In this document: positions 27,051 through 35,449 of the stretch, one piece after another
How positions within the stretch are numbered: position 1 is the first letter of the stretch
How the letters are laid out: every line of letters starts with the position of its first letter
Origin: Microcystis aeruginosa Ma_MB_S_20031200_S102
GTDB taxonomy: Bacteria; Cyanobacteriota; Cyanobacteriia; Cyanobacteriales; Microcystaceae
Assembly: GCA_007095845.1 (NCBI GenBank)
Contig: SFBI01000102.1
Location: 1 to 64,000 of the forward strand
DNA: 64,000 nt
Direction: 5' to 3'
Notes under the pieces: model-generated
The model's database searches: none
What the model was told of the DNA's origin: nothing
Seen by the model: the letters and a program-made list of their open reading frames with translations, nothing else
Made by a program: the position numbers and the translations under genes

Positions 27051-27551
27051 CTAAATTACCTGAGTTAAGGGAAAATTTGACGATTTATATCCTTGGCAAG
27101 AGAGGCTGGAAGAGACTATATTTTCTTGATAGATAACCTCTAATAATTCTTCAGTTGTTACTACCATCGGTTTAGAGTTATATAGATAACTAGAGGCTTT
27201 TTTAAGTTTTTGATCATAGGTAACTAAATAATCACAATTAGCGGCACTACTTAAAATTAAAACATCATTCGAGTGTACCAAAATATTGCGAATATCTCTA
27301 GCATTTTGCCAATATTGATCAAGTTTTACTAAATCAAAATCCAAGATAGTCACCTTTTCTTGAATCCGATCGACTATTTCAGGATGATTACGAACTTCTG
27401 CCAAAAATAATAACTCTTGTAAAACGATCGCATTAATAGCAAGACAAACGCGATCGAGTATTTCTCGATCAAATAAATGCACACTGGCAAGATCTCCTCG
27501 TAGATAAGAAATCAAAACATCAGTATCTAAAAAAACTAGAGGCTTCTCCAT
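27051..27551 (-). CDS. PIN domain protein without a visible partner
   Basis: 166 aa. The N-terminus KPLVFLDTDVLISYLRGD, the central LQELLFLAEV and the late HSNDVLILSSAANCDYLVTY keep the acidic residues of a PIN ribonuclease active site. PIN domains usually serve as VapC-type toxins cutting RNA. The 5' end overlaps panC-cmk by 16 bp and the 3' end lies 10 bp from the glycosidase gene, so no antitoxin gene fits on either side. It may be a chromosomal single-gene nuclease or a toxin with a distant antitoxin. Confidence 0.75.
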   Translation of the reverse strand: MEKPLVFLDTDVLISYLRGDLASVHLFDREILDRVCLAINAIVLQELLFLAEVRNHPEIVDRIQEKVTILDFDLVKLDQYWQNARDIRNILVHSNDVLILSSAANCDYLVTYDQKLKKASSYLYNSKPMVVTTEELLEVIYQENIVSSSLSCQGYKSSNFPLTQVI

Positions 27552-29092
27552 TGATTTTCTTCTCCTTGATGATAAAGAGCAATGATTTTTTCCGTGACTT
27601 CTGTAATACTGAGATGATCGCTATTAACTTCGATCGCATCGGCAGCTTTTCGCAGGGGTGCTAGGGAGCGATTACTATCCAAATAATCCCTTTTTTCAAT
27701 CTCTTGGATTAATTCTGCAAGACTAATAACACCATTTCCCTGCGCTTCTAAGTCTTTTAATCTCCTTCTCGCTCTTTCTTGGGGTGTTGCTGTCAAGAAA
27801 ATCTTTAATTCCGCTTCTGGGAAAACATTAGTACCAATATCTCGACCTTCCACAACTATTCCCCCCGACATTCCCAGTTGTCTTTGCAGGGTGACTAACT
27901 GTTGTCGCACCGCTTTTTGAGCGGCAATTCGGGACACTTGCGCGGTAATTGCGGGAGAGCGAATCTCTAAAGTCACATCCTGCCCATTAATCTTCACTAT
28001 AGTCACATTTTCGGGACTATCGGCCGGAATTATTTCTATCTTCGCTAAAGATAATAACTCGGCAATGGCCGCCTCTGCGGACAAATCCAGACTGGAATTC
28101 ACCACTAACCATGTCACCGCACGATACATCGCACCGGTATCGAGATAGGTTAACCCCAATTTTTCCGCTACTAAGCGCGTTACTGTGGATTTTCCCGCTC
28201 CAGCAGGCCCATCAATAGCGATAACTGCCCGACGTTGACACAAGATAATATTATCAATTAAACGGGTTTGACCGATCGAGCCAGCGATCGCTAATAAGCC
28301 CCTTGTTTCGATCTGCTCGATCGGTTGTAAACTCTGGGGATGAACTAAATCCAGATACTGAGGGCGAAAATCTGGTACTCTGTCGAGATTTTTTTGGACA
28401 ATAGCTAGTAGTTTTTCCCTTTGTCTTTCCCCTAAACGAAAACTTTCGAGAGCTAATTGCAAACTTTGGGGGATAATTGTCGCTTTTTCCCTTTCTGTGG
28501 GCGATAGATACTGATTGCGAGAACTAAATGCTAATCCCGATGTTTCTCTCACTGTCGCACAAGCGCGAATCTCGATCGCTAAATTTAAATCCCTGACTAA
28601 TTGCCGGATAATCGCTAACTGTTGGGCATCCTTTTCACCAAAATAGGCGGTCGTCGGTGCAATAATATTAAACAACCGCGTGACAATTGTGGCTACTCCC
28701 TGAAAATGTCCAGGACGAAAAGCACCACATAAACCGCTAGTCAGAGAAATCGGGGGAAAAACTGCGGTTATGCTGTCAGAATCACCAATTCCTAAAGTTT
28801 CCACGCTAGGAGCAAAAATAGCATCAACTCCCAAGGATTCACACAACTGGCGATCGCTGTCAAAGGTGCGGGGATAGCGAGAAAAATCCTCTGTAGGGCC
28901 AAATTGTAGAGGATTGACAAAAATACTGACCACAGTTACCTCCGCTTCCGTTACTGCGCGTCGAATTAGACTAGCATGACCTTTATGGAGAGCGCCCATG
29001 GTTGGCACGAGAGCAATACTATGATCATGGCGATAATCAGCCAAAAAAGTGCGTAAACCGGGGATTGTTGTGAATATTTGCACAGGGTTCAC
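27536..29092 (-). CDS. panC-cmk: bifunctional pantoate-beta-alanine ligase / cytidylate kinase
   Basis: 518 aa, two enzymes in one chain. Residues about 1-270 are PanC (VPTMGALHKGHASLIRRA, FVNPLQFGPTEDFSRYPR, FGEKDAQQLAIIRQLVRDL), which makes pantothenate. Residues about 288-510 are cytidylate kinase (AIDGPAGAGKSTVTRLVAEK with the P-loop, YLDTGAMYRAVTW, VVEGRDIGTNVFPEAELKIF, RRRLKDLEAQG), which phosphorylates CMP. The fusion is typical of cyanobacteria. The PIN gene overlaps the 3' end by 16 bp. No separate panB is nearby. Confidence 0.95.
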   Translation of the reverse strand: MNPVQIFTTIPGLRTFLADYRHDHSIALVPTMGALHKGHASLIRRAVTEAEVTVVSIFVNPLQFGPTEDFSRYPRTFDSDRQLCESLGVDAIFAPSVETLGIGDSDSITAVFPPISLTSGLCGAFRPGHFQGVATIVTRLFNIIAPTTAYFGEKDAQQLAIIRQLVRDLNLAIEIRACATVRETSGLAFSSRNQYLSPTEREKATIIPQSLQLALESFRLGERQREKLLAIVQKNLDRVPDFRPQYLDLVHPQSLQPIEQIETRGLLAIAGSIGQTRLIDNIILCQRRAVIAIDGPAGAGKSTVTRLVAEKLGLTYLDTGAMYRAVTWLVVNSSLDLSAEAAIAELLSLAKIEIIPADSPENVTIVKINGQDVTLEIRSPAITAQVSRIAAQKAVRQQLVTLQRQLGMSGGIVVEGRDIGTNVFPEAELKIFLTATPQERARRRLKDLEAQGNGVISLAELIQEIEKRDYLDSNRSLAPLRKAADAIEVNSDHLSITEVTEKIIALYHQGEENQWRSL

Positions 29093-29104
29093 TCCTTTAA
29101 TAGC

Positions 29105-29224
29105 CTATTCCACTACTATTCGCCATTCGTGCAGTTCATACTCCACACAGCCATTTTCAATCAGGGGATGCTGCCCGATGATCGATTCGGCTGCTTCCGG
29201 GGAATCGATTTTAAATAATAACAT
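29105..29224 (-). pseudogene. C-terminal remnant of a YciI-like protein
   Basis: An intact 39-residue tail (MLLFKIDSPEAAESIIGQHP to LHEWRIVVE) closely resembles the end of YciI-like proteins, which are normally about 90 residues. The upstream half is gone: a TGA is met 12 bp before the ATG, followed by the dispersed element at 29264-29430. It therefore seems cut by that element. It lies 12 bp past the panC-cmk start in the same direction, so it may have been an upstream operon gene. Confidence 0.6.
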
Positions 29225-29704
29225 CCCATCGCCTCTTTCTGTTCAATAACTCGTTTTTGTCTCCTGTCGGCTCTCTTGGGTTTGGTGGGTAAAATGTATT
29301 TTATAAGATATATTCCGGCCAGCGAGCGACTGGAACGAACCACAAAGACACAAAGAACACAAAGATTGATCGGTTCTATATAAGTTAAACTGGTCGCAAC
29401 GCGCTCGCTACGCGAGATCACACAAAGAATAAGAGAGGCTCTTGTGCTGTCTCGGTTAACCGCTGCATATATGCTTGTTTGACAAACCGAAGAACCTAAT
29501 TTTTTTCAGGACGATGACCGGTAAGCAACCCGAAAATTCTATAGATTAATGGCAAAAAATACTTGACAAAAACCCTCGATTTGACTTATACTTTTTATCA
29601 TAATGGGAATCCGTGCCGAAATATATATAAGCCTTTTTACTTCCGCTATAAGTTTGTCCGAGAACCAATCGAGAAAACCATAAACGGGTCATTCGAGGAG
29701 CCTT
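29225..29704. other. repeat and promoter region upstream of the Trypco1/trypsin-AAA locus
   Basis: 480 bases without a gene. It holds a 150-170 bp element (29264-29430) that has a reverse-complement copy at about 59650-59806, including the string CACAAAGACACAAAGAACAC. The copy here has an extra palindromic insert CGCGCTCGCTACGCGAG (about 29401-29417). A strong promoter follows at 29563-29592. Confidence 0.65.
29563..29592 (+). promoter_or_regulatory. sigma-70-like promoter of the Trypco1/trypsin-AAA locus
   Basis: TTGACA (29563-29568) is separated by 18 bp from TATACT (29587-29592). Both hexamers are near consensus and lie about 110 bp upstream of the first gene of the locus. No operator could be recognised. 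Confidence 0.7.
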
Positions 29705-30010
29705 ATGCCAGAATCTAGATCTGAGATTATTTCAGTTAAAGTTAAAGAAAATGTCACCATGTTAGTGGAAGCGAGGAGTTTCGGTGGTGAACGGGAAGTA
29801 TCCGATCAAATATTTGACTTCCAAAGTGTGGCTGATACAATTGAGGCAGTTACTGAATCGATCGCTGCTACGATCAATAAAGTGAAACCAAAAAAGGCTA
29901 CCGTAGAATTTGGGGTAGAAGTCAGGGTAAAATCTGGTAAACTAACCGCTTTAATTGTGGAAGGTGAAGGAAAGGGAAATTTAAAAATTACCCTGGAATG
30001 GGGAGGATAA
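29705..30010 (+). CDS. Trypco1-like (CU044_2847 family) small protein
   Basis: 101 aa, a single beta-rich domain. Segments fit the family named for co-occurring with trypsin-like proteases: ISVKVKENVTMLVEARSFGG, then IEAVTESIAATINKVKPKKA and VEFGVEVRVKSGKLTALIVE, ending LKITLEWGG. No catalytic residues are visible; these proteins are thought to be adaptors or sensors. TCGAGGAGCC upstream supplies a ribosome site. The stop is 9 bp from the start of the trypsin-AAA gene, and GGGAGG at its end serves that gene, so they are translated as a unit. Confidence 0.8.
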   Translation: MPESRSEIISVKVKENVTMLVEARSFGGEREVSDQIFDFQSVADTIEAVTESIAATINKVKPKKATVEFGVEVRVKSGKLTALIVEGEGKGNLKITLEWGG

Positions 30011-30019
30011 ATTGATTAA

Positions 30020-31315
30020 ATGCTTACCCCGGAATCTCTACCCCCGTACACTGTCAGGTTAAAGTTAATCTATGGGTCAGGAACAGGCTTTTTTGTGGGA
30101 CAAGGGTTAATTTTGACCTGTCTTCATGTGGTGAAAGATGCGCGGGATAATCGCGAGACTATCGAGATAATTTGGCAAGGTAAAATTTCTAGTGCCAAAA
30201 TTATCGACTTGCCGAATCTAGACGGGATCGATCTGGCTCTTTTACAATTAAACTCGCCTTTAGATCACAAATATGTCGATTTTGATCAAGATTTACAATC
30301 AACAGATAAATTATACACTTTCGGCTATACCAACGATTATCCGAACGGTGATCCTAGTGACTTTGAGTATATAGGTTTAACGGGGGATGAAAACCCCCTA
30401 ATCAAGTTTAAATTAGGGCAAGTACAACCCGGTTTTAGTGGTTCACCGCTGTTAAATTTACGCACGGGGAAAGTGTGCGGAGTGGTGAATAAAACCAGAG
30501 ATGAGTATAGTGATTTAGGAGGAAGAGCGATTCCCGTTCAGACTATTTTTAAATATTTTCCGCAATTACAACCCCAAAAAAATGCCCATAATCCTTTTAA
30601 ACCCACTTCTGGGGGTATTAAAGAAATTCAGCAGATTTTTGGACGGGAACAAGAAATTAAAGATATTTTTGAGGTTTTAAATTCCGGCAGTAGTGCTGCT
30701 ATTATCGGGGAAAGGGGAACGGGAAAAACCACCCTGCTTTGGGGAATTTACCATCAAGCAAGGGAGTATTTACTTAGTCATCGACAACCCTTATATCTAA
30801 ACTTAGAAGGATTAGCAGGAGATAAGGATTTTTATTATGAATTATGTCATCAGATTGGTATAGCTGCAGATTACGATAAACCGCTCAAAGGAACTAGATT
30901 AACTAGGGAATTAGAAAAACATAAAATCCTGTTATTATTGGATGTGGTAGATAATATGAATCAAAAATATTTCAGCTATCAGCTTAGAAGTCAATTAAGA
31001 GAGTTAGCCAATCGTCCCGATCCACCTTTAAGATTAGTAGTAGCGGCTAATCGTTCCCTTGATGTTTTATTTCCTGATAACAAAGGAGGTGATTCACCTT
31101 TCGAGGGAATTTGTCAACAATTTTCGATTAAATTATGGGATGAAGCTAAAATTAAAGAGTTTATTAGTCATCGTCTAATTCAAACCAGAGTGACTTTTAC
31201 TGAGGAGGAAATAAGTTCTCTTGTTAGGCAAAGTCAAGGAAAGCCGCGAGAGGTGATGCAAAATTGTTTTAAACTTTATCAAACCAAAGTCAATAACTCA
31301 GTATCCCGAACTTAG
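30020..31315 (+). CDS. trypsin-like serine protease fused to an AAA ATPase
   Basis: 431 aa, soluble. The N-terminal trypsin fold has a full triad: His36 in CLHVV, Asp71 in GIDLALLQL and Ser140 in GFSGSPL. After a short linker, an AAA/STAND-like ATPase begins with IFGREQEIKDIF (about 207-218), Walker A GERGTGKTT (230-238) and Walker B ILLLLDVVD (303-311), then a helical lid (SSLVRQSQGKPREVMQN). There is no signal peptide, so it works inside the cell. The design suggests a protease gated by a nucleotide-driven switch, as in bacterial conflict systems. Translationally linked to the Trypco1-like gene. Confidence 0.85.
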   Translation: MLTPESLPPYTVRLKLIYGSGTGFFVGQGLILTCLHVVKDARDNRETIEIIWQGKISSAKIIDLPNLDGIDLALLQLNSPLDHKYVDFDQDLQSTDKLYTFGYTNDYPNGDPSDFEYIGLTGDENPLIKFKLGQVQPGFSGSPLLNLRTGKVCGVVNKTRDEYSDLGGRAIPVQTIFKYFPQLQPQKNAHNPFKPTSGGIKEIQQIFGREQEIKDIFEVLNSGSSAAIIGERGTGKTTLLWGIYHQAREYLLSHRQPLYLNLEGLAGDKDFYYELCHQIGIAADYDKPLKGTRLTRELEKHKILLLLDVVDNMNQKYFSYQLRSQLRELANRPDPPLRLVVAANRSLDVLFPDNKGGDSPFEGICQQFSIKLWDEAKIKEFISHRLIQTRVTFTEEEISSLVRQSQGKPREVMQNCFKLYQTKVNNSVSRT

Positions 31316-31345
31316 GTTATAACTAAATAATAAGTTGATTTAATT

Positions 31346-31425
31346 TTGGGTTTGATCCTACCTTGATAAGGGGGTTTTGATCCCCCCTGCCCCCCTTGAT
31401 AAGGGGGGTTTGATCCTACCTTGAG
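31346..31425. repeat. GATAAGGGGG-type hairpin repeat between the trypsin-AAA and AAA genes
   Basis: Contains CCTTGATAAGGGGG, GATCCCCCCTGCCCCCC and CTTGATAAGGGGGG with self-complementary parts. A related, inverted cluster lies at 46860-47005 downstream of the tubulin-like gene. In its place here it could end or slow transcription between the two genes. Confidence 0.6.
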
Positions 31426-31480
31426 TAACACCTAACTACTTAATGAACCATCACCGGGTAAATAGCTAGAGATAAAAATT

Positions 31481-34042
31481 ATGAAGGAAAGCACCGTCCC
31501 CAGAATTAATCTCGCTCCTAAACTCAAACGCGATTTATCTTTATGGAATCCTTTTGATTATCTTTTGCTGTTGTACTGGGTGTTTTATTTTCCCCAAGCA
31601 GTGCGCTGGTATGTGGAAACGAGAGGCGGCGGCGATAAATTAACAGAACAGAAAACATGGCGCGATAGAATGCAATTTCTCCGCGACCATCCCGTACAAT
31701 TGCGTCTAGGGATTCAGGGTCTTCTCTTAACTGTAATTACCCCTCTGATTATCTGTAGCATAGCGGCAAATTTAGGACTTTCTGTTGATTGGGGGCGCGT
31801 GGTGTGGGGCGTGGTGTCGGGCGTGGCGTTGGGCGTGGCGTTCGGCGTGGGGTTGGGCGTGGGGTCCGGCGTGGTGTTCGGCGTGGTGTACGGCGTGGGG
31901 TCCGGCGTGGGGTTCGGCGTGGTGTTGGGCGTGGGGTCCGGCGTGGTGTACGGCGTGGGGTTAGGCGTGGTGTCCGGCGTGGTGTTGGGCGTGGGGTCCG
32001 GCGTGGTGTACGGCGTGAGGTCCGGCGTGGGGTCCGGCGTGGGGTTGGGCGTGGTGTTGGGCGTGGTGTTGGGCGTGAGGTCCGGCGTGGGGTCCGGCGT
32101 GGGGTTTATATTCGCCTTTTTCCGTCCTGATAATTGGCTAATCGGGCTTTTGGCGGGTCCCCAAGGGCGACTTTTTCCCCGTATTACCCTTCTACCGCTG
32201 CCGGGGTTAACCTCGACTCTACAACAATGGTTACAGCAAGACTGGGAAACAGCTATTAATAACCTCAATCAATACTTTCGGTACAGCCGCCAGTTTATTC
32301 CTGTCCTTGCCGCTGTTAATCGCGTTTTACCGCAATTCCCAGAGGCAGAAATTATCTATCGCGTCTCCCGTCTGGCAGAAAATCCCTCCGATTGGCAATT
32401 GTTAAAATATGCGTCCGCGAAACTGTTTTCTTTTCCTGACAGCAAAATCCGTCTCGATACCCCTGCTCGCGCCGCCGCCGCCGGTTTTTGGTATCTTCGC
32501 CAAGAGGACACCGAAAAAGCCGAAAAAGCCTTTGCTGTGGTACGTTCCCTCGCCTACGGGGAAGAAATGTATAGCCTCGCCCAAACTTTACACCGATTTA
32601 GTCAGGCAGCAACTCTCCATAGTATCGCTTCCCTGAAGGTTGCCCCCATTGCCGCAGAACCTTCATTACGTCCGCAAACTTGGCAAGCTATCAGCAGTTT
32701 AAATCGAGTTATCGCAGAAATGGCTTTAGTCCAGAGAAGTTACTCTCAACAGGTCAGATCCCTCGCTCTTAATCGGATTATCGGGGAATTAAGGGATATA
32801 AACGACCAACAGGCGGCCAATTTACCCCAAGCAGAAAAAGAATTAATCCTTTCTATCGCCGAAAAATGGGCAGAAATTAGCACATCCATCGCGGGAACGG
32901 TGGGAACGGTGACTATTACCCAACAGATTACTAATCCCTACACTATCGGTGATCCGGTGATCGGTAAACGCTTTGTTGGTCGTGAGGATATCCTGCGGGA
33001 ACTTCAGTCAATGTGGTCGGGAGATAACCTATCCTCCGTAGTTCTCTATGGTCATCGTCGCATGGGTAAAACTTCGATTCTACGCAATCTGGAGGCATAT
33101 CTCCCACCAAATGTCTCGGTTATCTACATTAATTTACAGCGCGTGGCCACAGTAACCAGCCTAGCCGAAGTTCTCCTGACTATGGCTGAGGAAATCGCCC
33201 AAACTTTAGCAATTGATGCCCCGGAAGAGGAAAAAATCTCCCAACATCCAGAAATGTATTTTAATCGTTATTTAGACCGTCTGATGCGCCAGATTCTGCC
33301 GGAAAGAGCTAAAACCGGTTTAATTATTGCCCTCGATGAGTTCGAGATAATTGAGGATTTAATCGAAGCGAATACCCTCCCCCGGAATTTCCTCGGCTAT
33401 CTGCGTTCCCTTGTCCAGAGTAGTCCCCGTCTAGCTTTTGTTTTTGCCGGATTACATACCCTAGAGGAGATGACTGCCGATTATTTTCATCCTTTTTTTG
33501 GCAGTGTTTACCCGATTCCAGTTAGTTTCCTCTCTCCTGAATCTACTCGCGTTATCCTCGCTAATCCCGTTGGGGAAGACGAGGATTTTCCCCTAGACTA
33601 TACCCCATCCGCTTTGGACAAAATTTATCAACTTACCCACGGTCAACCCTATCTAGTACAACTGATCGGCTTTCATCTGGTACGTTTTTATAATAAACAG
33701 GTCTTTGAGTTGCAACGTCCCCAAGATATTCGTTTTCAGGTGGAAGATGTGGAAAAAGCTATCGATGCTGAGTTTTTCCAAAGGGGGAATTATTATTTTA
33801 CAGGTGTCTGGAAACAGGCTAAACAAGAGCCGGCCGGACAAGGGGAGATTTTAATAGTTCTTTCTCCCCATCTGCAAGGATTAACCCGGGCAGATTTACT
33901 GTCCAGCACCGGACTAACTGCCACAACTCTCGACCGGGCCCTAAAAACCCTTGAAAATCATCATGTCATCGAATGCCAAGACTCCCGTTATCGGATTGCT
34001 GTGGAATTATTCCGTCGTTGGGTATCGGAAACAATGGCCTAA
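31481..34042 (+). CDS. membrane-associated AAA ATPase with a glycine-zipper repeat region
   Basis: 853 aa. Residues 1-80: soluble/amphipathic (WNPFDYLLLLYWVFYFP). About 82-102: membrane helix. Residues 110-209: 25 tandem tetrapeptides G-V-x-x (x mainly V/G, then S/L/F/Y), from 25 exact 12-bp DNA units at 31808-32107. The period-4 glycine spacing fits packed transmembrane helices (glycine zipper). Then a helical, TPR-like middle. The C-terminal ATPase has FVGREDILRELQ, Walker A GHRRMGKTS (about 523-531), Walker B GLIIALDEFEII (about 610-621), and a winged-helix-like end. It probably couples a membrane channel or sensor to ATP use, as effector of the neighbouring protease genes. Confidence 0.85.
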   Translation: MKESTVPRINLAPKLKRDLSLWNPFDYLLLLYWVFYFPQAVRWYVETRGGGDKLTEQKTWRDRMQFLRDHPVQLRLGIQGLLLTVITPLIICSIAANLGLSVDWGRVVWGVVSGVALGVAFGVGLGVGSGVVFGVVYGVGSGVGFGVVLGVGSGVVYGVGLGVVSGVVLGVGSGVVYGVRSGVGSGVGLGVVLGVVLGVRSGVGSGVGFIFAFFRPDNWLIGLLAGPQGRLFPRITLLPLPGLTSTLQQWLQQDWETAINNLNQYFRYSRQFIPVLAAVNRVLPQFPEAEIIYRVSRLAENPSDWQLLKYASAKLFSFPDSKIRLDTPARAAAAGFWYLRQEDTEKAEKAFAVVRSLAYGEEMYSLAQTLHRFSQAATLHSIASLKVAPIAAEPSLRPQTWQAISSLNRVIAEMALVQRSYSQQVRSLALNRIIGELRDINDQQAANLPQAEKELILSIAEKWAEISTSIAGTVGTVTITQQITNPYTIGDPVIGKRFVGREDILRELQSMWSGDNLSSVVLYGHRRMGKTSILRNLEAYLPPNVSVIYINLQRVATVTSLAEVLLTMAEEIAQTLAIDAPEEEKISQHPEMYFNRYLDRLMRQILPERAKTGLIIALDEFEIIEDLIEANTLPRNFLGYLRSLVQSSPRLAFVFAGLHTLEEMTADYFHPFFGSVYPIPVSFLSPESTRVILANPVGEDEDFPLDYTPSALDKIYQLTHGQPYLVQLIGFHLVRFYNKQVFELQRPQDIRFQVEDVEKAIDAEFFQRGNYYFTGVWKQAKQEPAGQGEILIVLSPHLQGLTRADLLSSTGLTATTLDRALKTLENHHVIECQDSRYRIAVELFRRWVSETMA
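31808..32107 (+). repeat. 25 tandem copies of a 12-bp unit inside the AAA gene
   Basis: Consensus GGCGTGGKGTNN in perfect register with codons, so unit gain or loss never breaks the frame. Three reading frames are open across the array, which explains the overlapping spurious frames. Variation between units is confined mainly to the third and fourth codons. Confidence 0.95.
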
Positions 34043-34496
34043 ATTCTTTTGCTATCTTTTTGGCTAATATCTCAGCCCAGAATGGGGCTTGCTTAATAAA
34101 TGTGAAATGTGGGCAAGGTAAGGGTTTTGGGGGTCTGTCTTGGGAAACAGGTGCAAGGAGAGAATCGTGCTTCAAAACCTTGCGTCTTCATCGGCCCGCG
34201 TCCTGTAGGGGCGAAGCATTCGGGCAATAACCTATCACTGAAACCGTAGATTTTCTATCCGAATGCTTCGCCCGTACTTTTTTAGCAAACCCAAAATAGG
34301 GGGGTTACAGGGCAGCACGGATTCCCACTATAACAAAATAATAGAACAAATCTGGGAATTTGTCAAGGCCTTGGCAATTTTCCGGTTAAAATTGTTTGTT
34401 GAGATGGGGTAAGGGACAAAACCCGCCAGGCTCCAACGAAAAACTTTAGTATAATCAAGAATATTTAGTATTTATTAGCTTTTCTGTCTAAGATTG
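34043..34496. other. intergenic region with an inverted-repeat element
   Basis: About 450 bases after the membrane AAA gene. Contains a 19-bp inverted repeat (34205-34223 and 34259-34277, GGGGCGAAGCATTCGG type, one mismatch) like the small hairpin elements common in cyanobacteria, and AAAACCTTGC fragments. No gene accepted. The HAD gene promoter probably lies at the right end. Confidence 0.55.
34205..34277. repeat. 19-bp inverted repeat element
   Basis: Left arm GTAGGGGCGAAGCATTCGG (34205-34223) pairs with CCGAATGCTTCGCCCGTAC (34259-34277); one mismatch. The 35-bp loop is A/T-rich. It may be a short mobile hairpin element of the GGGCGAAGC type seen near many cyanobacterial genes. Confidence 0.7.
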
Positions 34497-35234
34497 ATGT
34501 TAAAGGCTGTTCTGTTCGATTTTAATGGGGTGATCATCAATGATGAACCAATCCATCAAGAGTTAATTAATGAAATCTTGCTCGGAGAAAATTTGCTGCC
34601 CCTAGGGTCGGAATTTGCGGAGTTATGTCTGGGAAGAAGCGATCGCGTCTGTTTGCGTAATGTTCTCACCCGTCGCGGTCGTCAAGTGACCGAGGAGTAT
34701 CTGACTAAGCTAATTAACAAAAAAGCCAGTTTATACCGAGAAAGATTAGGAAAATTAGAGAAACTTCCTATTTATGAGGAGATATACTCTTTTTTAAAAC
34801 GGGTTAAGGCCAGGGATCTACAAATCGGTTTGGTGACGGGAGCAATACGCTCGGAAGTGGAATCAATCCTGCAACAGACGGGCCTTGGGGATTACTTTAG
34901 TGTCATTGTCACCGGTGATGAGATTAGCACCAGTAAACCTCAACCGGATGGTTATTTACTGGCCGTGGAAAGATTCAATCGTTGGAATTTTAATCTGCAA
35001 TTGCAACCCTGGGAATGTCTGGTGATTGAAGATACTTTTGTTGGTTGCGAAGCGGCCAAAAGAGCGGGAATGCAGGTGGTGGGAATCGCTCATACCTATC
35101 CCTTCCATTTTATGCAGAGAGTGTCCAACTGGGCGATCGATAATTTCTCCCAACTAGACCTCGATCGCGTGGAAGAAACTTTTAGCCAAATCGGGGATAA
35201 AAAGGAGCGATCGGGATTTTTAGGCAATTTATAA
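34497..35234 (+). CDS. HAD-superfamily protein with Asn in place of the second motif I Asp
   Basis: 245 aa from ATG 34497 (an in-frame TTG lies directly before). Motif I is VLFDFNGVI: the nucleophile Asp is there, but the usual second Asp is Asn. Motif II lies in IGLVTGAIRSEV, motif III Lys in DEISTSKPQPDGYL, and motif IV in CLVIEDTFVGCEAAKRAGM. Cap helices lie between motifs I and II. The overall layout is like beta-phosphoglucomutase/phosphoglycolate phosphatase. Asn at that place may change catalysis from phosphatase to another reaction or lower it. The tRNA-Gly gene follows. Confidence 0.88.
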   Translation: MLKAVLFDFNGVIINDEPIHQELINEILLGENLLPLGSEFAELCLGRSDRVCLRNVLTRRGRQVTEEYLTKLINKKASLYRERLGKLEKLPIYEEIYSFLKRVKARDLQIGLVTGAIRSEVESILQQTGLGDYFSVIVTGDEISTSKPQPDGYLLAVERFNRWNFNLQLQPWECLVIEDTFVGCEAAKRAGMQVVGIAHTYPFHFMQRVSNWAIDNFSQLDLDRVEETFSQIGDKKERSGFLGNL

Positions 35235-35319
35235 CCATCTAGGGGCGATTAACAAGCTGAAAATCTCTACTTGCAAAAATTGGCAATTCGTGTTATGCTA
35301 ACGAAAGTGCTAAGAAAAT

Positions 35320-35390
35320 GCGGGTGTAGTTTAGTGGTAAAACCCTAGCCTTCCAAGCTAATGATAGGGGTTCGATTCCCCTCACCCGCT
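35320..35390 (+). tRNA. tRNA-Gly (anticodon TCC)
   Basis: 71 nt, CCA not encoded. The acceptor stem GCGGGTG pairs with CACCCGC (discriminator T). The anticodon stem-loop CTAGC-CTTCCAA-GCTAA-type shows anticodon TCC, and the TPsiC arm has GGTTCGATTCC. Cloverleaf fits fully. It reads GGA and probably GGG codons. Confidence 0.93.
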
Positions 35391-35449
35391 TAAGTTGTTG
35401 TGCAGTCAACGTCTAAGGAATTATCGGTAATATCAACGGCGATTCTGAC

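Noticed and set aside
31714-32268. Long open frames on the minus strand and in the +2 frame across the 12-bp repeats
   Set aside because: All frames are open because of the repeat; predicted peptides are simple T-P-D-N or G-V-R-R repeats. The AAA frame is the one with domains on both sides.
32402-32636. Two frames (60 and 75 aa) inside the membrane AAA gene
   Set aside because: Antisense and shifted shadows of the coding frame, no independent ribosome site.
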